From Helicobacter cetorum (GTDB lineage: Bacteria > Campylobacterota > Campylobacteria > Campylobacterales > DZAY01): a stretch of 33,934 nucleotides of DNA. The notes beneath the pieces are model-generated. The model ran no database searches and was not told the origin of the DNA. It saw nothing but the letters and a program-made list of their open reading frames with translations. Made by a program: the position numbers and the translations under genes. Positions 8,861-16,011 of this stretch are shown piece by piece (the first letter of the stretch is position 1; each line of letters starts with the position of its first letter). The stretch is taken from NCBI GenBank assembly GCA_022729735.1, contig DZAY01000024.1, positions 424 to 34,357 on the forward strand, read 5' to 3'.

Positions 8861-10027
8861 TTATTTTAAACTTTTCACAAATTCACCAATTCTCTTAATT
8901 CCTTCTTTTATGCTTACTTCATCAGTTGCAAATGACATTCGCACATAACCTTCTGCTCCAAATCCAATCCCTGGAACTAAAGCAACACCTGTTTGCTCCA
9001 ATAAATCTTTACAAAACTTCATACTATCATTTGATAAAGGTTTAATATTTATAAATAAATAAAATGCTCCATCTGGCTTTAATACCGACATTCCATCAAT
9101 CTCATTTATAAGTTTTACTGCTAAATCTCTTCTTTTTTCAAACTCCACTTTCATAGCTTCTATATCTTTATCAATAGTTCCATTTAGTGCAACAATAGAT
9201 GCTTTTTGAGTGATTGAGTTTATATTTGTTGTGCTTTGACTTTGTAGTGCATTCATAGCATCAATTAACTCTTTTTTAGGAGTTGCTACATATCCAAATC
9301 TCCATCCAGTCATAGCAGCTGATTTACTAAGTCCATTTATTGTAATTGTTCGATTAAACATATCTTCACTTATTGCACCAGTTGATACAAAATCCATTCC
9401 ATAAGTTAGTTTTTCATAAATTTCATCGCTAAAAACTAAAACATTTGTCCCTTTTAAAGCTTGTGCAATCTCTTCTAATTCTGCCTTTGAATATACTGCT
9501 CCTGTTGGATTGCTTGGAGAAGTTAATATTAAAATTTTACTTTTTGGAGTTAAAACTTTTTCTAACATCTCTTTTGTAATCTTAAATCCACTGCTCTCAT
9601 CAGTATTAATTTCAACAACAGTTCCACCACAATATTTTGTAAGCTCTGGATAAGTAACCCAATATGGACTCGGAATAATTACCTCATCTCCCTCTTCTAC
9701 TAATGCTTCAAATAGATTAAATAGCGAATGTTTAGCTCCATTACTAACTAAAATATGTTCTCTTTTATAATTTAGACCATTTTCTCTTTTTAGTTTTTCA
9801 ATTATTGCATCTAATAACTCTGGAATTCCTGGCACTGGAGTATATTTTGTGAATCCACTATTTATTGCTTTAATAGCTTCATCTTTCACTGCTATTGGAG
9901 TATCAAAATCTGGCTCTCCTGCTGAAAAACTCAAAATATCTTTACCTTCTGCTTTTAATTTTTTAGCCAAAGTCGTAATAGCAATTGTAATTGACTCTGA
10001 AAGTGAATTTATTCTCTTAGTTAGCAT
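8861..10027 (-). CDS. aspC: Aspartate aminotransferase, PLP fold type I
   Basis: The enzyme transfers the amino group between aspartate and 2-oxoglutarate, giving oxaloacetate and glutamate, in the cytoplasm. The 388-residue protein has the class I/II aminotransferase signatures: the start MLTKRINSLSESITIAI, SFSAGEPDFDTP, SNPTG (residues 172-176), D201 and Y204 in FSDEIYE, the PLP lysine K235 in GLSKSAAMTGWRFGY, and the substrate-carboxylate Arg in VRMSFA. An upstream in-frame start at 10051 would add eight residues. I prefer 10027 because GGGAG sits at the right distance and because family members begin at this MLxKR motif. It leads a minus-strand operon that ends with dapE. Confidence 0.94.
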   Translation of the reverse strand: MLTKRINSLSESITIAITTLAKKLKAEGKDILSFSAGEPDFDTPIAVKDEAIKAINSGFTKYTPVPGIPELLDAIIEKLKRENGLNYKREHILVSNGAKHSLFNLFEALVEEGDEVIIPSPYWVTYPELTKYCGGTVVEINTDESSGFKITKEMLEKVLTPKSKILILTSPSNPTGAVYSKAELEEIAQALKGTNVLVFSDEIYEKLTYGMDFVSTGAISEDMFNRTITINGLSKSAAMTGWRFGYVATPKKELIDAMNALQSQSTTNINSITQKASIVALNGTIDKDIEAMKVEFEKRRDLAVKLINEIDGMSVLKPDGAFYLFINIKPLSNDSMKFCKDLLEQTGVALVPGIGFGAEGYVRMSFATDEVSIKEGIKRIGEFVKSLK

Positions 10028-10051
10028 ACATATCTCCCTTTTTTTATTCAA

Positions 10052-10060
10052 ATTATAGCA
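10052..10060 (-). promoter_or_regulatory. Extended -10 promoter of aspC operon
   Basis: On the minus strand the sequence reads TGCTATAAT, a perfect extended -10 box. It lies 25 bases upstream of the chosen aspC start at 10027 and therefore supports that start over 10051, which would fall beside the promoter itself. Confidence 0.65.
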
Positions 10061-10106
10061 AATCTATATCATTTTTTTTATCAATAAAATCAATTAAACA
10101 AAAAGT

Positions 10107-10115
10107 TGTTATAAT
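10107..10115 (+). promoter_or_regulatory. Extended -10 promoter before the toxin-antitoxin relic
   Basis: TGTTATAAT is an extended -10 box 58 bases before the ATG at 10173. It would transcribe the decayed nucleotidyltransferase/YoeB remnant and possibly the GT4 glycosyltransferase behind it. Confidence 0.5.
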
Positions 10116-10172
10116 TTCCATAAATGGGCTTTAAAAAAGTAAATAAAATGCGAGATTTTCCAAGGAGCTAAA

Positions 10173-10280
10173 ATGTATATTCAAAAAGATATTGAAATAA
10201 CAAAAATAGAGATACTTGATTTTTTAAAACAGCACAAAACTGAACTTGAAAATAAGTGTTTAAAAGATTTAAAACTATGA
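10173..10280 (+). pseudogene. Truncated N-terminus of an MNT-type nucleotidyltransferase
   Basis: A 35-codon frame starts at an ATG with GGAG at 10164-10167 and ends at a TGA at 10278. Its product contains EILDFLKQHKTELENK and ends KDLKL, which matches the start of the small nucleotidyltransferases (MNT domain, usually paired with HEPN toxins). In these the next residues should be the FGSYARG-type active-site loop. The frame stops exactly there, so the catalytic part is missing. The ribosome site and start are intact, so a short peptide may still be made. Assignment is by recall of the family's N-terminal pattern. Confidence 0.5.
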
Positions 10281-10503
10281 TAATCTTTTTTATAGACAAA
10301 ATTTTGGAAGATTATAATTATTGGGCTGATATAGATAAAAAAATATTTAAAAAAATTAAAAATAGAATAGGAAAAGTTGAGCTTTTAAAAAATAATCCTC
10401 AAGGTTATTGGTCGCGAAGAATATGTAATGAACATCGCATAGTTATAAAGGAGAACAAAATCAACTGATTATAATATCTGTTAGATTTCATTATGATGAT
10501 TGA
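10277..10503 (+). pseudogene. yoeB: Decayed YoeB-family toxin (deletion plus frameshift)
   Basis: The frame from the ATG at 10277 gives 63 residues containing LEDYNYWADIDKKI, then LLKNNPQGYWSRRICNEHR, both diagnostic of YoeB mRNA interferases. Two lesions are visible. About 8-10 residues between the central helices are missing (KKIKNRIGK where the family has a longer loop). The frame then stops at 10466-10468, whereas the neighbouring frame continues with EQNQLIIISVRFHYDD to a TGA at 10501, which is the expected YoeB C-terminus with its catalytic RxHY-type end. A one-base shift near 10445-10455 therefore broke the gene. No intact YefM antitoxin lies upstream. It overlaps the nucleotidyltransferase remnant by 4 bases. 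Confidence 0.75.
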
Positions 10504-10513
10504 AAGAGAGTAT

Positions 10514-11761
10514 ATGAAAAATATTTTAGTTATTATGCCAATGCTTAGTATGGTTGGACAAGCGAAATCTGGTGGAATTATTGCAAATGAGTTGGCAAAG
10601 ATTTATAATGTAACTGTTGTAACATTTAATCAAAAAACAAAATCAGACCATGAATATAGTGCAAAAGTGATATATTTAAATAATAAATTAACACTAAATC
10701 CATTTTTAAGAGCTTTTAAATTTTTTGATAGAATTTATCAAATTAGAAAACTTAAAAAAGAGTTGCAAATCACACACTCTTTGAGCTTTGGAGAGTCTGG
10801 AAATTATATAAATATACTATCTCAAATTGGTGAAAAAGTTATAATTAGCACAAGAGAACATAAAAGTCAAAGGTTTATTTATGATAATTCAAAAGAAGCA
10901 AAAGTTCATAAGTTTTTGATGAAAAGTTTATATAAATTTTCAAATATTCATATTTCACAAACAAAATCAGTTGAATTAGATATGATAAATAGTTTTAATA
11001 TAAATAAAAATAGTTCAAAAATTATTCCAAATCCTTATGATATAGATGAGATTGAAAAATTAAAAAGTGAAGAAATTGAAGCAGAAATAAAAGATTTATT
11101 TATAAAATCAAAGATTTTAATAAGTGTTGGAAGAGTTAGCAAACAAAAAGGGCAATGGCATTTGGTTGAAATTTTTGAAGATATAAAAAAAGAGATTGAT
11201 AATATCAAATTGGTATTTATTGGGGATTTTGAAGAGATAGATGTTAATGGAAATAGTTTAAAAAATTATATTTCAGACATATCTAAAAATTTAAAAGTTT
11301 ATAAATTTTGGAATAATCAAGAGTTAAATAGTAATTATGATATATACTTTTTGGGATACAGAAAAAACCACTTTAAATATACATCAAAAGCTGATATTTT
11401 TTTATTTCCATCATTTTGGGAAGGTTTTCCAAATGCTTTAGTTGAAGCTATGAGTTGTGGAGTTGCTGTAATTAGCAGTGATTGTAAAAGTGGTCCAAGA
11501 GAGATTTTAGCTCCAAATAGTGATTTTGAATTTCAAACGAAAAAAATTGAATTTGCAGAGTTTGGTATTTTAAATCCACTTTTTAGTGGAGATTTTGAAA
11601 ATCAAAATAGTGAAGTTAAAGCTTGTTGGATAGAGTCTATCAAAAAACTCTTAAATGATGAAGATTTAAGAGTTGAATATGCAAAAAAGGCAAAAATGAG
11701 AGCTAATGATTTTTCAAAAGAAAAGATTGTAAAAGAGTGGATTGAGATTATTGAGAATTAA
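10514..11761 (+). CDS. GT4-family glycosyltransferase
   Basis: This is a 415-residue GT-B fold glycosyltransferase that would move a sugar from a nucleotide-sugar donor, likely in surface glycan or lipopolysaccharide synthesis at the cytoplasmic face of the membrane. The N-terminal acceptor domain begins MKNILVIMPMLSMVGQAKSG, then GGI. The donor domain shows SVGRVSKQKGQWHLVEIFE and PSFWEGFPNALVEAMSCGVA, with the E-x7-E motif of family 4, and KSGPREIL. An in-frame ATG at 10493 lies inside the YoeB relic, so I prefer 10514 behind a GAGAG site. The last codons (KEWIEIIEN) are duplicated downstream at 12375-12398, showing that the gene end was disturbed by the neighbouring TA insertion. The sugar and acceptor are unknown. 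Confidence 0.9.
   Translation: MKNILVIMPMLSMVGQAKSGGIIANELAKIYNVTVVTFNQKTKSDHEYSAKVIYLNNKLTLNPFLRAFKFFDRIYQIRKLKKELQITHSLSFGESGNYINILSQIGEKVIISTREHKSQRFIYDNSKEAKVHKFLMKSLYKFSNIHISQTKSVELDMINSFNINKNSSKIIPNPYDIDEIEKLKSEEIEAEIKDLFIKSKILISVGRVSKQKGQWHLVEIFEDIKKEIDNIKLVFIGDFEEIDVNGNSLKNYISDISKNLKVYKFWNNQELNSNYDIYFLGYRKNHFKYTSKADIFLFPSFWEGFPNALVEAMSCGVAVISSDCKSGPREILAPNSDFEFQTKKIEFAEFGILNPLFSGDFENQNSEVKACWIESIKKLLNDEDLRVEYAKKAKMRANDFSKEKIVKEWIEIIEN
11731..11754 (+). repeat. Direct repeat, copy A (3' end of GT4 gene)
   Basis: These 24 bases recur at 12375-12398 with one mismatch (23 of 24). In this copy they encode KEWIEII and lead to the present GT4 stop. The two copies flank the VapBC-like pair, 644 bases apart. 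Confidence 0.85.
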
Positions 11762-11782
11762 TTTTATTATAAAAGGTTTAAA

Positions 11783-11989
11783 ATGTATGCAATAGAGTTT
11801 GAAACAGATATAAAAGATAGGTTTATAGAGCTAAAAGATTATGAAAGATTGATAAACAAACATGCAAGAGTAATAGTTCTTATTGATGAAGACAAACCTA
11901 ATCAAGAAGATTTCATTGATAGAGTTATTAAAAATCCAAAACATTTAAATGAAAAATTTTTAACAAGAGATGAAGCAAATGCGAGATAG
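11783..11989 (+). CDS. Antitoxin of a PIN-domain TA pair
   Basis: This 68-residue acidic protein begins MYAIEFETDIKDRFIEL, a strand-rich start seen in small antitoxins paired with PIN toxins, followed by helical residues rich in Asp and Glu (EDKPNQEDFIDRVI) that would wrap the toxin. Its stop overlaps the toxin start, the usual arrangement for antitoxin-first TA operons. It is expected to neutralise the next gene's product and to repress the operon. The call rests mainly on size, order and overlap; the family is not named with confidence. Confidence 0.75.
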   Translation: MYAIEFETDIKDRFIELKDYERLINKHARVIVLIDEDKPNQEDFIDRVIKNPKHLNEKFLTRDEANAR

Positions 11990-12389
11990 GTATTTTATAG
12001 ATTCAAATATATTTTTATATGCTTTTAGTGATATTGATAAAGAAAAGCAGAAAATTTCGATAGATATTATAAAAAGTGGTGTCATATCAACCCAAGTTAT
12101 AAATGAAGTTAGTAATAATTTATTAAAAAAATTTGGTTTTAATAATCATGATATAGTTGATTTTGTTAGAAGTTGCTATAGAAGATATGAAGTTTTTAAT
12201 GTTGATAATAATATTTTTATAAAAGCTTGTTTATTAAGAGATAGTTATAATTTTTCTTATTATGATTCACTGATTGTATCAGCTTCTATAATTTCAGAAT
12301 GTGATATTTTATATTCTGAAGATATGCAAAATTTATTAAAAGTAGAAAACAAAGTTACTATTATAAATCCATTCAAAAGAGTGGATTGA
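11979..12389 (+). CDS. PIN-domain ribonuclease toxin (VapC-like)
   Basis: This is a 136-residue PIN endoribonuclease. The acidic active-site set is present: D8 in YFIDSNIFLYAF, E43 in VINEVSNN, D96 in SYYDSLIV and D115 in YSEDMQ, so the toxin looks intact. An ATG at 11970 is also in frame, but family members usually begin at the MRDRYFIDSN form, so I chose 11979. Either way it overlaps the antitoxin. The natural family end is near IINPF; the final residues KRVD and the stop are supplied by the duplicated GT4 tail at 12375-12398. The likely RNA target is unknown. Confidence 0.88.
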   Translation: MRDRYFIDSNIFLYAFSDIDKEKQKISIDIIKSGVISTQVINEVSNNLLKKFGFNNHDIVDFVRSCYRRYEVFNVDNNIFIKACLLRDSYNFSYYDSLIVSASIISECDILYSEDMQNLLKVENKVTIINPFKRVD

Positions 12390-12398
12390 AATTATTGA
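12375..12398 (+). repeat. Direct repeat, copy B (behind the PIN toxin)
   Basis: This is the second copy of the GT4 3' end. Read in the GT4 frame it gives KEWIEIIE followed at once by TAG and then the ribosome site of the GT2 gene. It therefore looks like the original end of GT4 before the TA pair entered. It also encodes the last residues and the stop of the PIN toxin in another frame. Confidence 0.85.
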
Positions 12399-12411
12399 AT
12401 AGGAGTAAATT

Positions 12412-13317
12412 TTGAGTGATAAACCATTAATTAGTGTAATTATGCCTACATTCAATCGTGCTTGGTGTATCAAAAGAGCAATTGATAGTGTGTTGAATCA
12501 GACATATCAAAACTTTGAAATAGTAATAACTGATGATGGTTCAACTGATAATACAGAAGAGATTATAAAAAGTATAAATGATGAAAGAATTAAATATTTT
12601 AAATTCAGTGAGAATTTAGGAGTAATAGAAGCAAGAAATTCATCTGTAATAAATTCAAAAGGTAAGTGGCTTATATTTTTTGATTCAGATGATGAATTAA
12701 AACCAAATGCAATTGATATATTTTTGAAAAATATAGAGAGTGATATTAAAATATATATGGCAAATCTAATAGATACATCTACAAATATTCCAAAATTAAA
12801 TGATTTTTGGAAACATAAATTTAAAAAACAGAATAATATCGCAACTTATAACGATTTTATATGTAATATAGCAACAGGTGATATAGTTCCATTTATAAAA
12901 AAAGAGTTATTAGAAATTGTTCCATATAAAACTGGTTCAAAAAGAAATTTACATATATTTTGGCATGAACTATTCAAACATTCTAATGTAAAATTTATAG
13001 ATGATATTGTTTTGATTTGTCATACAGAACATGAAGATAGAATAACAAAATTAAGAGAAAAACATGCAACTCTTTGGATTGATGGAATAAAAGAATATAT
13101 TGAAAAATTTAAAGATGATATTACTTCAAAGTGTCCAAAGCACATGGCATTTCATTATAAATCTTTGGGAATTTATCAATACTTTTCTGGTGATAAGAGT
13201 GGTGCGAGAAGGACATTTTTAAGAGCTTTAGAATATAATTTGTGTGATTATAAAGTTTGGATATATTTGGTAGCATCTCTCAATAAAAAACTGTTTGAAA
13301 AAATTGCAAATAGATAA
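12412..13317 (+). CDS. GT2-family glycosyltransferase
   Basis: This is a 301-residue inverting glycosyltransferase with a GT-A fold. The N-terminal motifs are typical: LISVIMPTFNRAWCIKRAID, SVLNQTYQNFEIVITDDGST and the metal-binding FFDSDDE. The final 60 residues are helical (HYKSLGIYQYFSGDKSGARR) and look like a TPR-like tail often found in glycosyltransferases of surface polysaccharide clusters. The start is TTG, set by AGGAG at 12401-12405, six bases upstream. The inferred original order, GT4 directly followed by GT2, suggests the two acted together on one glycan before the TA pair split them. The substrate is unknown. Confidence 0.9.
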   Translation: MSDKPLISVIMPTFNRAWCIKRAIDSVLNQTYQNFEIVITDDGSTDNTEEIIKSINDERIKYFKFSENLGVIEARNSSVINSKGKWLIFFDSDDELKPNAIDIFLKNIESDIKIYMANLIDTSTNIPKLNDFWKHKFKKQNNIATYNDFICNIATGDIVPFIKKELLEIVPYKTGSKRNLHIFWHELFKHSNVKFIDDIVLICHTEHEDRITKLREKHATLWIDGIKEYIEKFKDDITSKCPKHMAFHYKSLGIYQYFSGDKSGARRTFLRALEYNLCDYKVWIYLVASLNKKLFEKIANR

Positions 13318-13326
13318 GGGTATTTT

Positions 13327-14400
13327 TTGAAAAAATTTATATATGATTATAGTAAGAGCGAGTTAGAAACTATAATAACTCCAAAGTTTAGAGCTAAACA
13401 GATATTTAATTGGCTTTATCAAAAGTATGAAGATGATTTTTTTAAATTTTCAAATATATCAAAAGATGTTAGAGAATTATTAGATAATGAATTTAGCACA
13501 TCTTTTATGAAAATTATAAATATACAAAATAGCAGCGATGGAACTAAAAAGTATCTATTTCAACTAAATGATTTGCACACTATTGAAACTGTGCTAATTA
13601 AGATGAAAGATGGAGAGCTAAATGATGATGGTGAAATTGTTGGAGAGCGATTTACGATTTGTATTTCATCACAAGTTGGTTGCAAAATTGGGTGTAGCTT
13701 TTGCTTTACTGCAAAAGGTGGATTTTTAAGAAATTTAAGTGCGGGTGAAATAGTTTATCAAGTATTGGCACTCAAAAAAGATAATCAAATTCCACCAAAT
13801 AAGAGTATTAATGTTGTATTTATGGGAATGGGAGAACCTCTTGATAATTTTGATAATGTAGTTAAGTCTATTGAGATTTTGAGCGATATAGATGGACTCT
13901 CAATCTCAAAACGAAGACAAACCATTTCAACAAGTGGAGTTAGTCCTAAAATTATTAAATTGGGTGAGCTTGATTTGGGAGTGCAAATTGCAATATCTCT
14001 CCATTCAGTAGATGATAGTTTGAGAGAAGAGTTAATTCCACTAAACAAAGCTTATAATATTGAATCAATCATTAAAGCTTTGAAAAATTACCCAATTGAT
14101 ACAAGAAAGAGAATAATGTTTGAGTATTTAATGATAAAAGATTTAAATGATGATATAAATAGTGCGAAAAAATTGGTTAAACTTCTGCATGGAATTAAAT
14201 CAAAAGTAAATTTGATATATTTTAATCCACATGAAGGTTCTATTTATCAAAAACCAGATGAAAAAAGTGTAACTTCTTTTCAAACATATTTGAGAGATAG
14301 AGGAATTACTTGCACAATTCGCGAATCAAGAGGTAGTGATATATCTGCTGCTTGTGGGCAGTTGAGAGAACAAGAAGGTTTTATAAATGGGTGCAATTGA
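13327..14400 (+). CDS. rlmN: 23S rRNA (A2503-C2)/tRNA (A37-C2) methyltransferase
   Basis: RlmN is a radical-SAM enzyme that methylates carbon 2 of adenine 2503 in 23S rRNA and adenine 37 in some tRNAs. The 357-residue protein carries the cluster cysteines C119, C123 and C126 in GCKIGCSFCF. The two mechanistic cysteines are C112 in TICISSQVGC and C343 in SAACGQL, equivalent to C118 and C355 of the E. coli enzyme by spacing. GEPLDNFDNV and SLHSVDDSLR are further family signatures. The start is TTG behind AAGGG at 13316-13320. Its 3' end overlaps a small membrane-protein gene by 14 bases. Confidence 0.95.
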   Translation: MKKFIYDYSKSELETIITPKFRAKQIFNWLYQKYEDDFFKFSNISKDVRELLDNEFSTSFMKIINIQNSSDGTKKYLFQLNDLHTIETVLIKMKDGELNDDGEIVGERFTICISSQVGCKIGCSFCFTAKGGFLRNLSAGEIVYQVLALKKDNQIPPNKSINVVFMGMGEPLDNFDNVVKSIEILSDIDGLSISKRRQTISTSGVSPKIIKLGELDLGVQIAISLHSVDDSLREELIPLNKAYNIESIIKALKNYPIDTRKRIMFEYLMIKDLNDDINSAKKLVKLLHGIKSKVNLIYFNPHEGSIYQKPDEKSVTSFQTYLRDRGITCTIRESRGSDISAACGQLREQEGFINGCN

Positions 14401-14491
14401 TATAGGTTTGATTATATTTGTATTTTCAGTGTTTATTATTGGAGTGTTTGGTTTTATATATTATGTCAAAAATGAAGGAGACGAGCTATGA
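14387..14491 (+). CDS. 34-residue single-pass membrane protein between rlmN and gltX
   Basis: An ATG at 14387, preceded by AAGAAGG, opens a 34-codon frame. The product MGAIDIGLIIFVFSVFIIG continues with a few hydrophobic residues and ends KNEGDEL, so it has one membrane helix (about residues 5-27) and a short charged tail. It overlaps rlmN by 14 bases and gltX by 4 bases (ATGA), so it is tied into the operon by coupling at both ends; its 3' part also contains the AAGGAG that serves gltX. I do not recognise the family. The overlaps, ribosome site and clean helix make it likely to be real. Confidence 0.7.
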   Translation: MGAIDIGLIIFVFSVFIIGVFGFIYYVKNEGDEL

Positions 14492-15900
14492 TAGTTACAA
14501 GATTTGCACCAAGTCCAACAGGTTATTTACATATAGGAGGACTTAGAACTGCCCTATTTAACTATCTTTGGGCAAGAAAAAATGGTGGAAAATTTTTACT
14601 TAGAATAGAAGATACAGATTTAAGTAGAAATTCAGAAGATGCACTAAAAGCAATTTTAGAAGCATTTGATTGGGTTGGACTTAATTATGATGGTGAAGTT
14701 GAGTATCAGTCAAAAAGATTTGATATATATAAAATTTATATTGAAAAACTTTTAGAAAGTGGAGATGCCTATTATTGTTATATGAGCAAAGAAGAGTTAG
14801 ATAACTTAAGAGAAGAGCAAAGCAAGGCAGGATTAACCCCACGATATGATAGAAGATATAGAGATTTTAGAGGAATCCCACCAGAGGGAGTAACTCCTGT
14901 TGTGCGAATAAAAGCTCCATTAGATGGAGAAGTTAGATTTATTGATGGGGTAAAGGGTGAAGTAAAATTTAATTCAAGTGAGCTTGATGATTTTATTATT
15001 GCAAGAAGTGATGGAACTCCTACATATAATTTTGTAGTAGCAATAGATGATGCTTTAATGGGAGTTACTGATGTAATTCGAGGAGATGACCATTTAAGCA
15101 ATACACCAAAACAGATAATAATTTATAATGCACTAAAATTAAATGTGCCAAAATTTTTTCATGTTCCAATGATTTTAAATCCTCAAGGTAAAAAACTATC
15201 AAAAAGAGATGGTGCTACTGATGTTATGGAATATCAAAAAATGGGTTATCTTCCAGAAGCATTGTTAAATTTTCTTGTAAGACTTGGTTGGAGCCACGGA
15301 GACCAAGAGATTTTTTCAATGGAAGAGATGCTTAGACTGTTTAATCCAGATGATATAAATAGAAGTGCATCAGCTTACAATGCAGAAAAATTGAATTGGT
15401 TAAATGCTCACTATATCAAAAATATTCCAAATGAGCGATTAGCAAGAGAATTAGAGAGTTTTGGACTATTTTTGATAAGTCACGATAAAAAAGAGATTTT
15501 ACTTGATTGCACAAAAGAGCGAACAAAAAGTTTGTTAGAGTTGGCTGATATGGTAAAAGATGTGATTAATACACCATCTGAATATGATGAAAAAGCAGTT
15601 ATAAAGCATATAAACCAAGAAGCCTTAATAATGTTAAAAAACTTCAAAGGATTTTTGGGAAGTTATGAAGGAGATTTACATCTACCAACAGACTATAAAG
15701 ATATGATTGATAATTTTTTGAGTATATACCATTTGAAGTTAAATAAGTTTGCACAACCTATTAGAATTGCACTTGTTGGCAAGGCTGTAAGCCCTTCTAT
15801 ATTTGATGTAATGGCAGTTTTAGGCAGAGTTGAAAGTTTTAATAGAATAGATAATGCAATATCAAAATTATGCCCAAATTGTAAAAATATCGAGGCTTGA
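14488..15900 (+). CDS. gltX: Glutamate--tRNA ligase
   Basis: This class I synthetase charges tRNA with glutamate. The 470-residue protein has the HIGH-type motif YLHIGG (H15 to G18) and the KMSKS-type motif KLSKR at residues 236-240. The catalytic Rossmann domain and the anticodon-binding domain (about 330-470) are complete. Campylobacterota usually carry two gltX paralogues and no glutaminyl-tRNA synthetase; one copy charges tRNA-Gln with Glu for later amidation. Which copy this is cannot be decided from the sequence alone. The last residues CPNCKNIEA hold two cysteines, which is slightly unusual. The start is fixed by AAGGAG in the preceding small gene. Confidence 0.95.
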   Translation: MIVTRFAPSPTGYLHIGGLRTALFNYLWARKNGGKFLLRIEDTDLSRNSEDALKAILEAFDWVGLNYDGEVEYQSKRFDIYKIYIEKLLESGDAYYCYMSKEELDNLREEQSKAGLTPRYDRRYRDFRGIPPEGVTPVVRIKAPLDGEVRFIDGVKGEVKFNSSELDDFIIARSDGTPTYNFVVAIDDALMGVTDVIRGDDHLSNTPKQIIIYNALKLNVPKFFHVPMILNPQGKKLSKRDGATDVMEYQKMGYLPEALLNFLVRLGWSHGDQEIFSMEEMLRLFNPDDINRSASAYNAEKLNWLNAHYIKNIPNERLARELESFGLFLISHDKKEILLDCTKERTKSLLELADMVKDVINTPSEYDEKAVIKHINQEALIMLKNFKGFLGSYEGDLHLPTDYKDMIDNFLSIYHLKLNKFAQPIRIALVGKAVSPSIFDVMAVLGRVESFNRIDNAISKLCPNCKNIEA

Positions 15901-15957
15901 TACAAAATTTTATTAAAAGAGTGTCGATATAGAAAAGTATTAAGATAGATGATATAT

Positions 15958-15986
15958 TATAATATTAATTTAATTTATATTATGAT
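15958..15986 (+). promoter_or_regulatory. Putative promoter region of the propeller-solenoid genes
   Basis: The 111-base gap between gltX and the next gene holds TATAAT at 15958-15963 and TATGAT at 15981-15986, the latter 25 bases before the ATG at 16012. Either could be the -10 box. No clear terminator for gltX is seen. Confidence 0.4.
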
Positions 15987-16011
15987 TATATTTTTAAACT
16001 AAAGGTGAGAG

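Noticed and set aside
10256-10276. GTG start giving a longer YoeB-like protein
   Set aside because: The ATG at 10277 matches the family's N-terminus, and the GTG lies inside the upstream remnant without a ribosome site.
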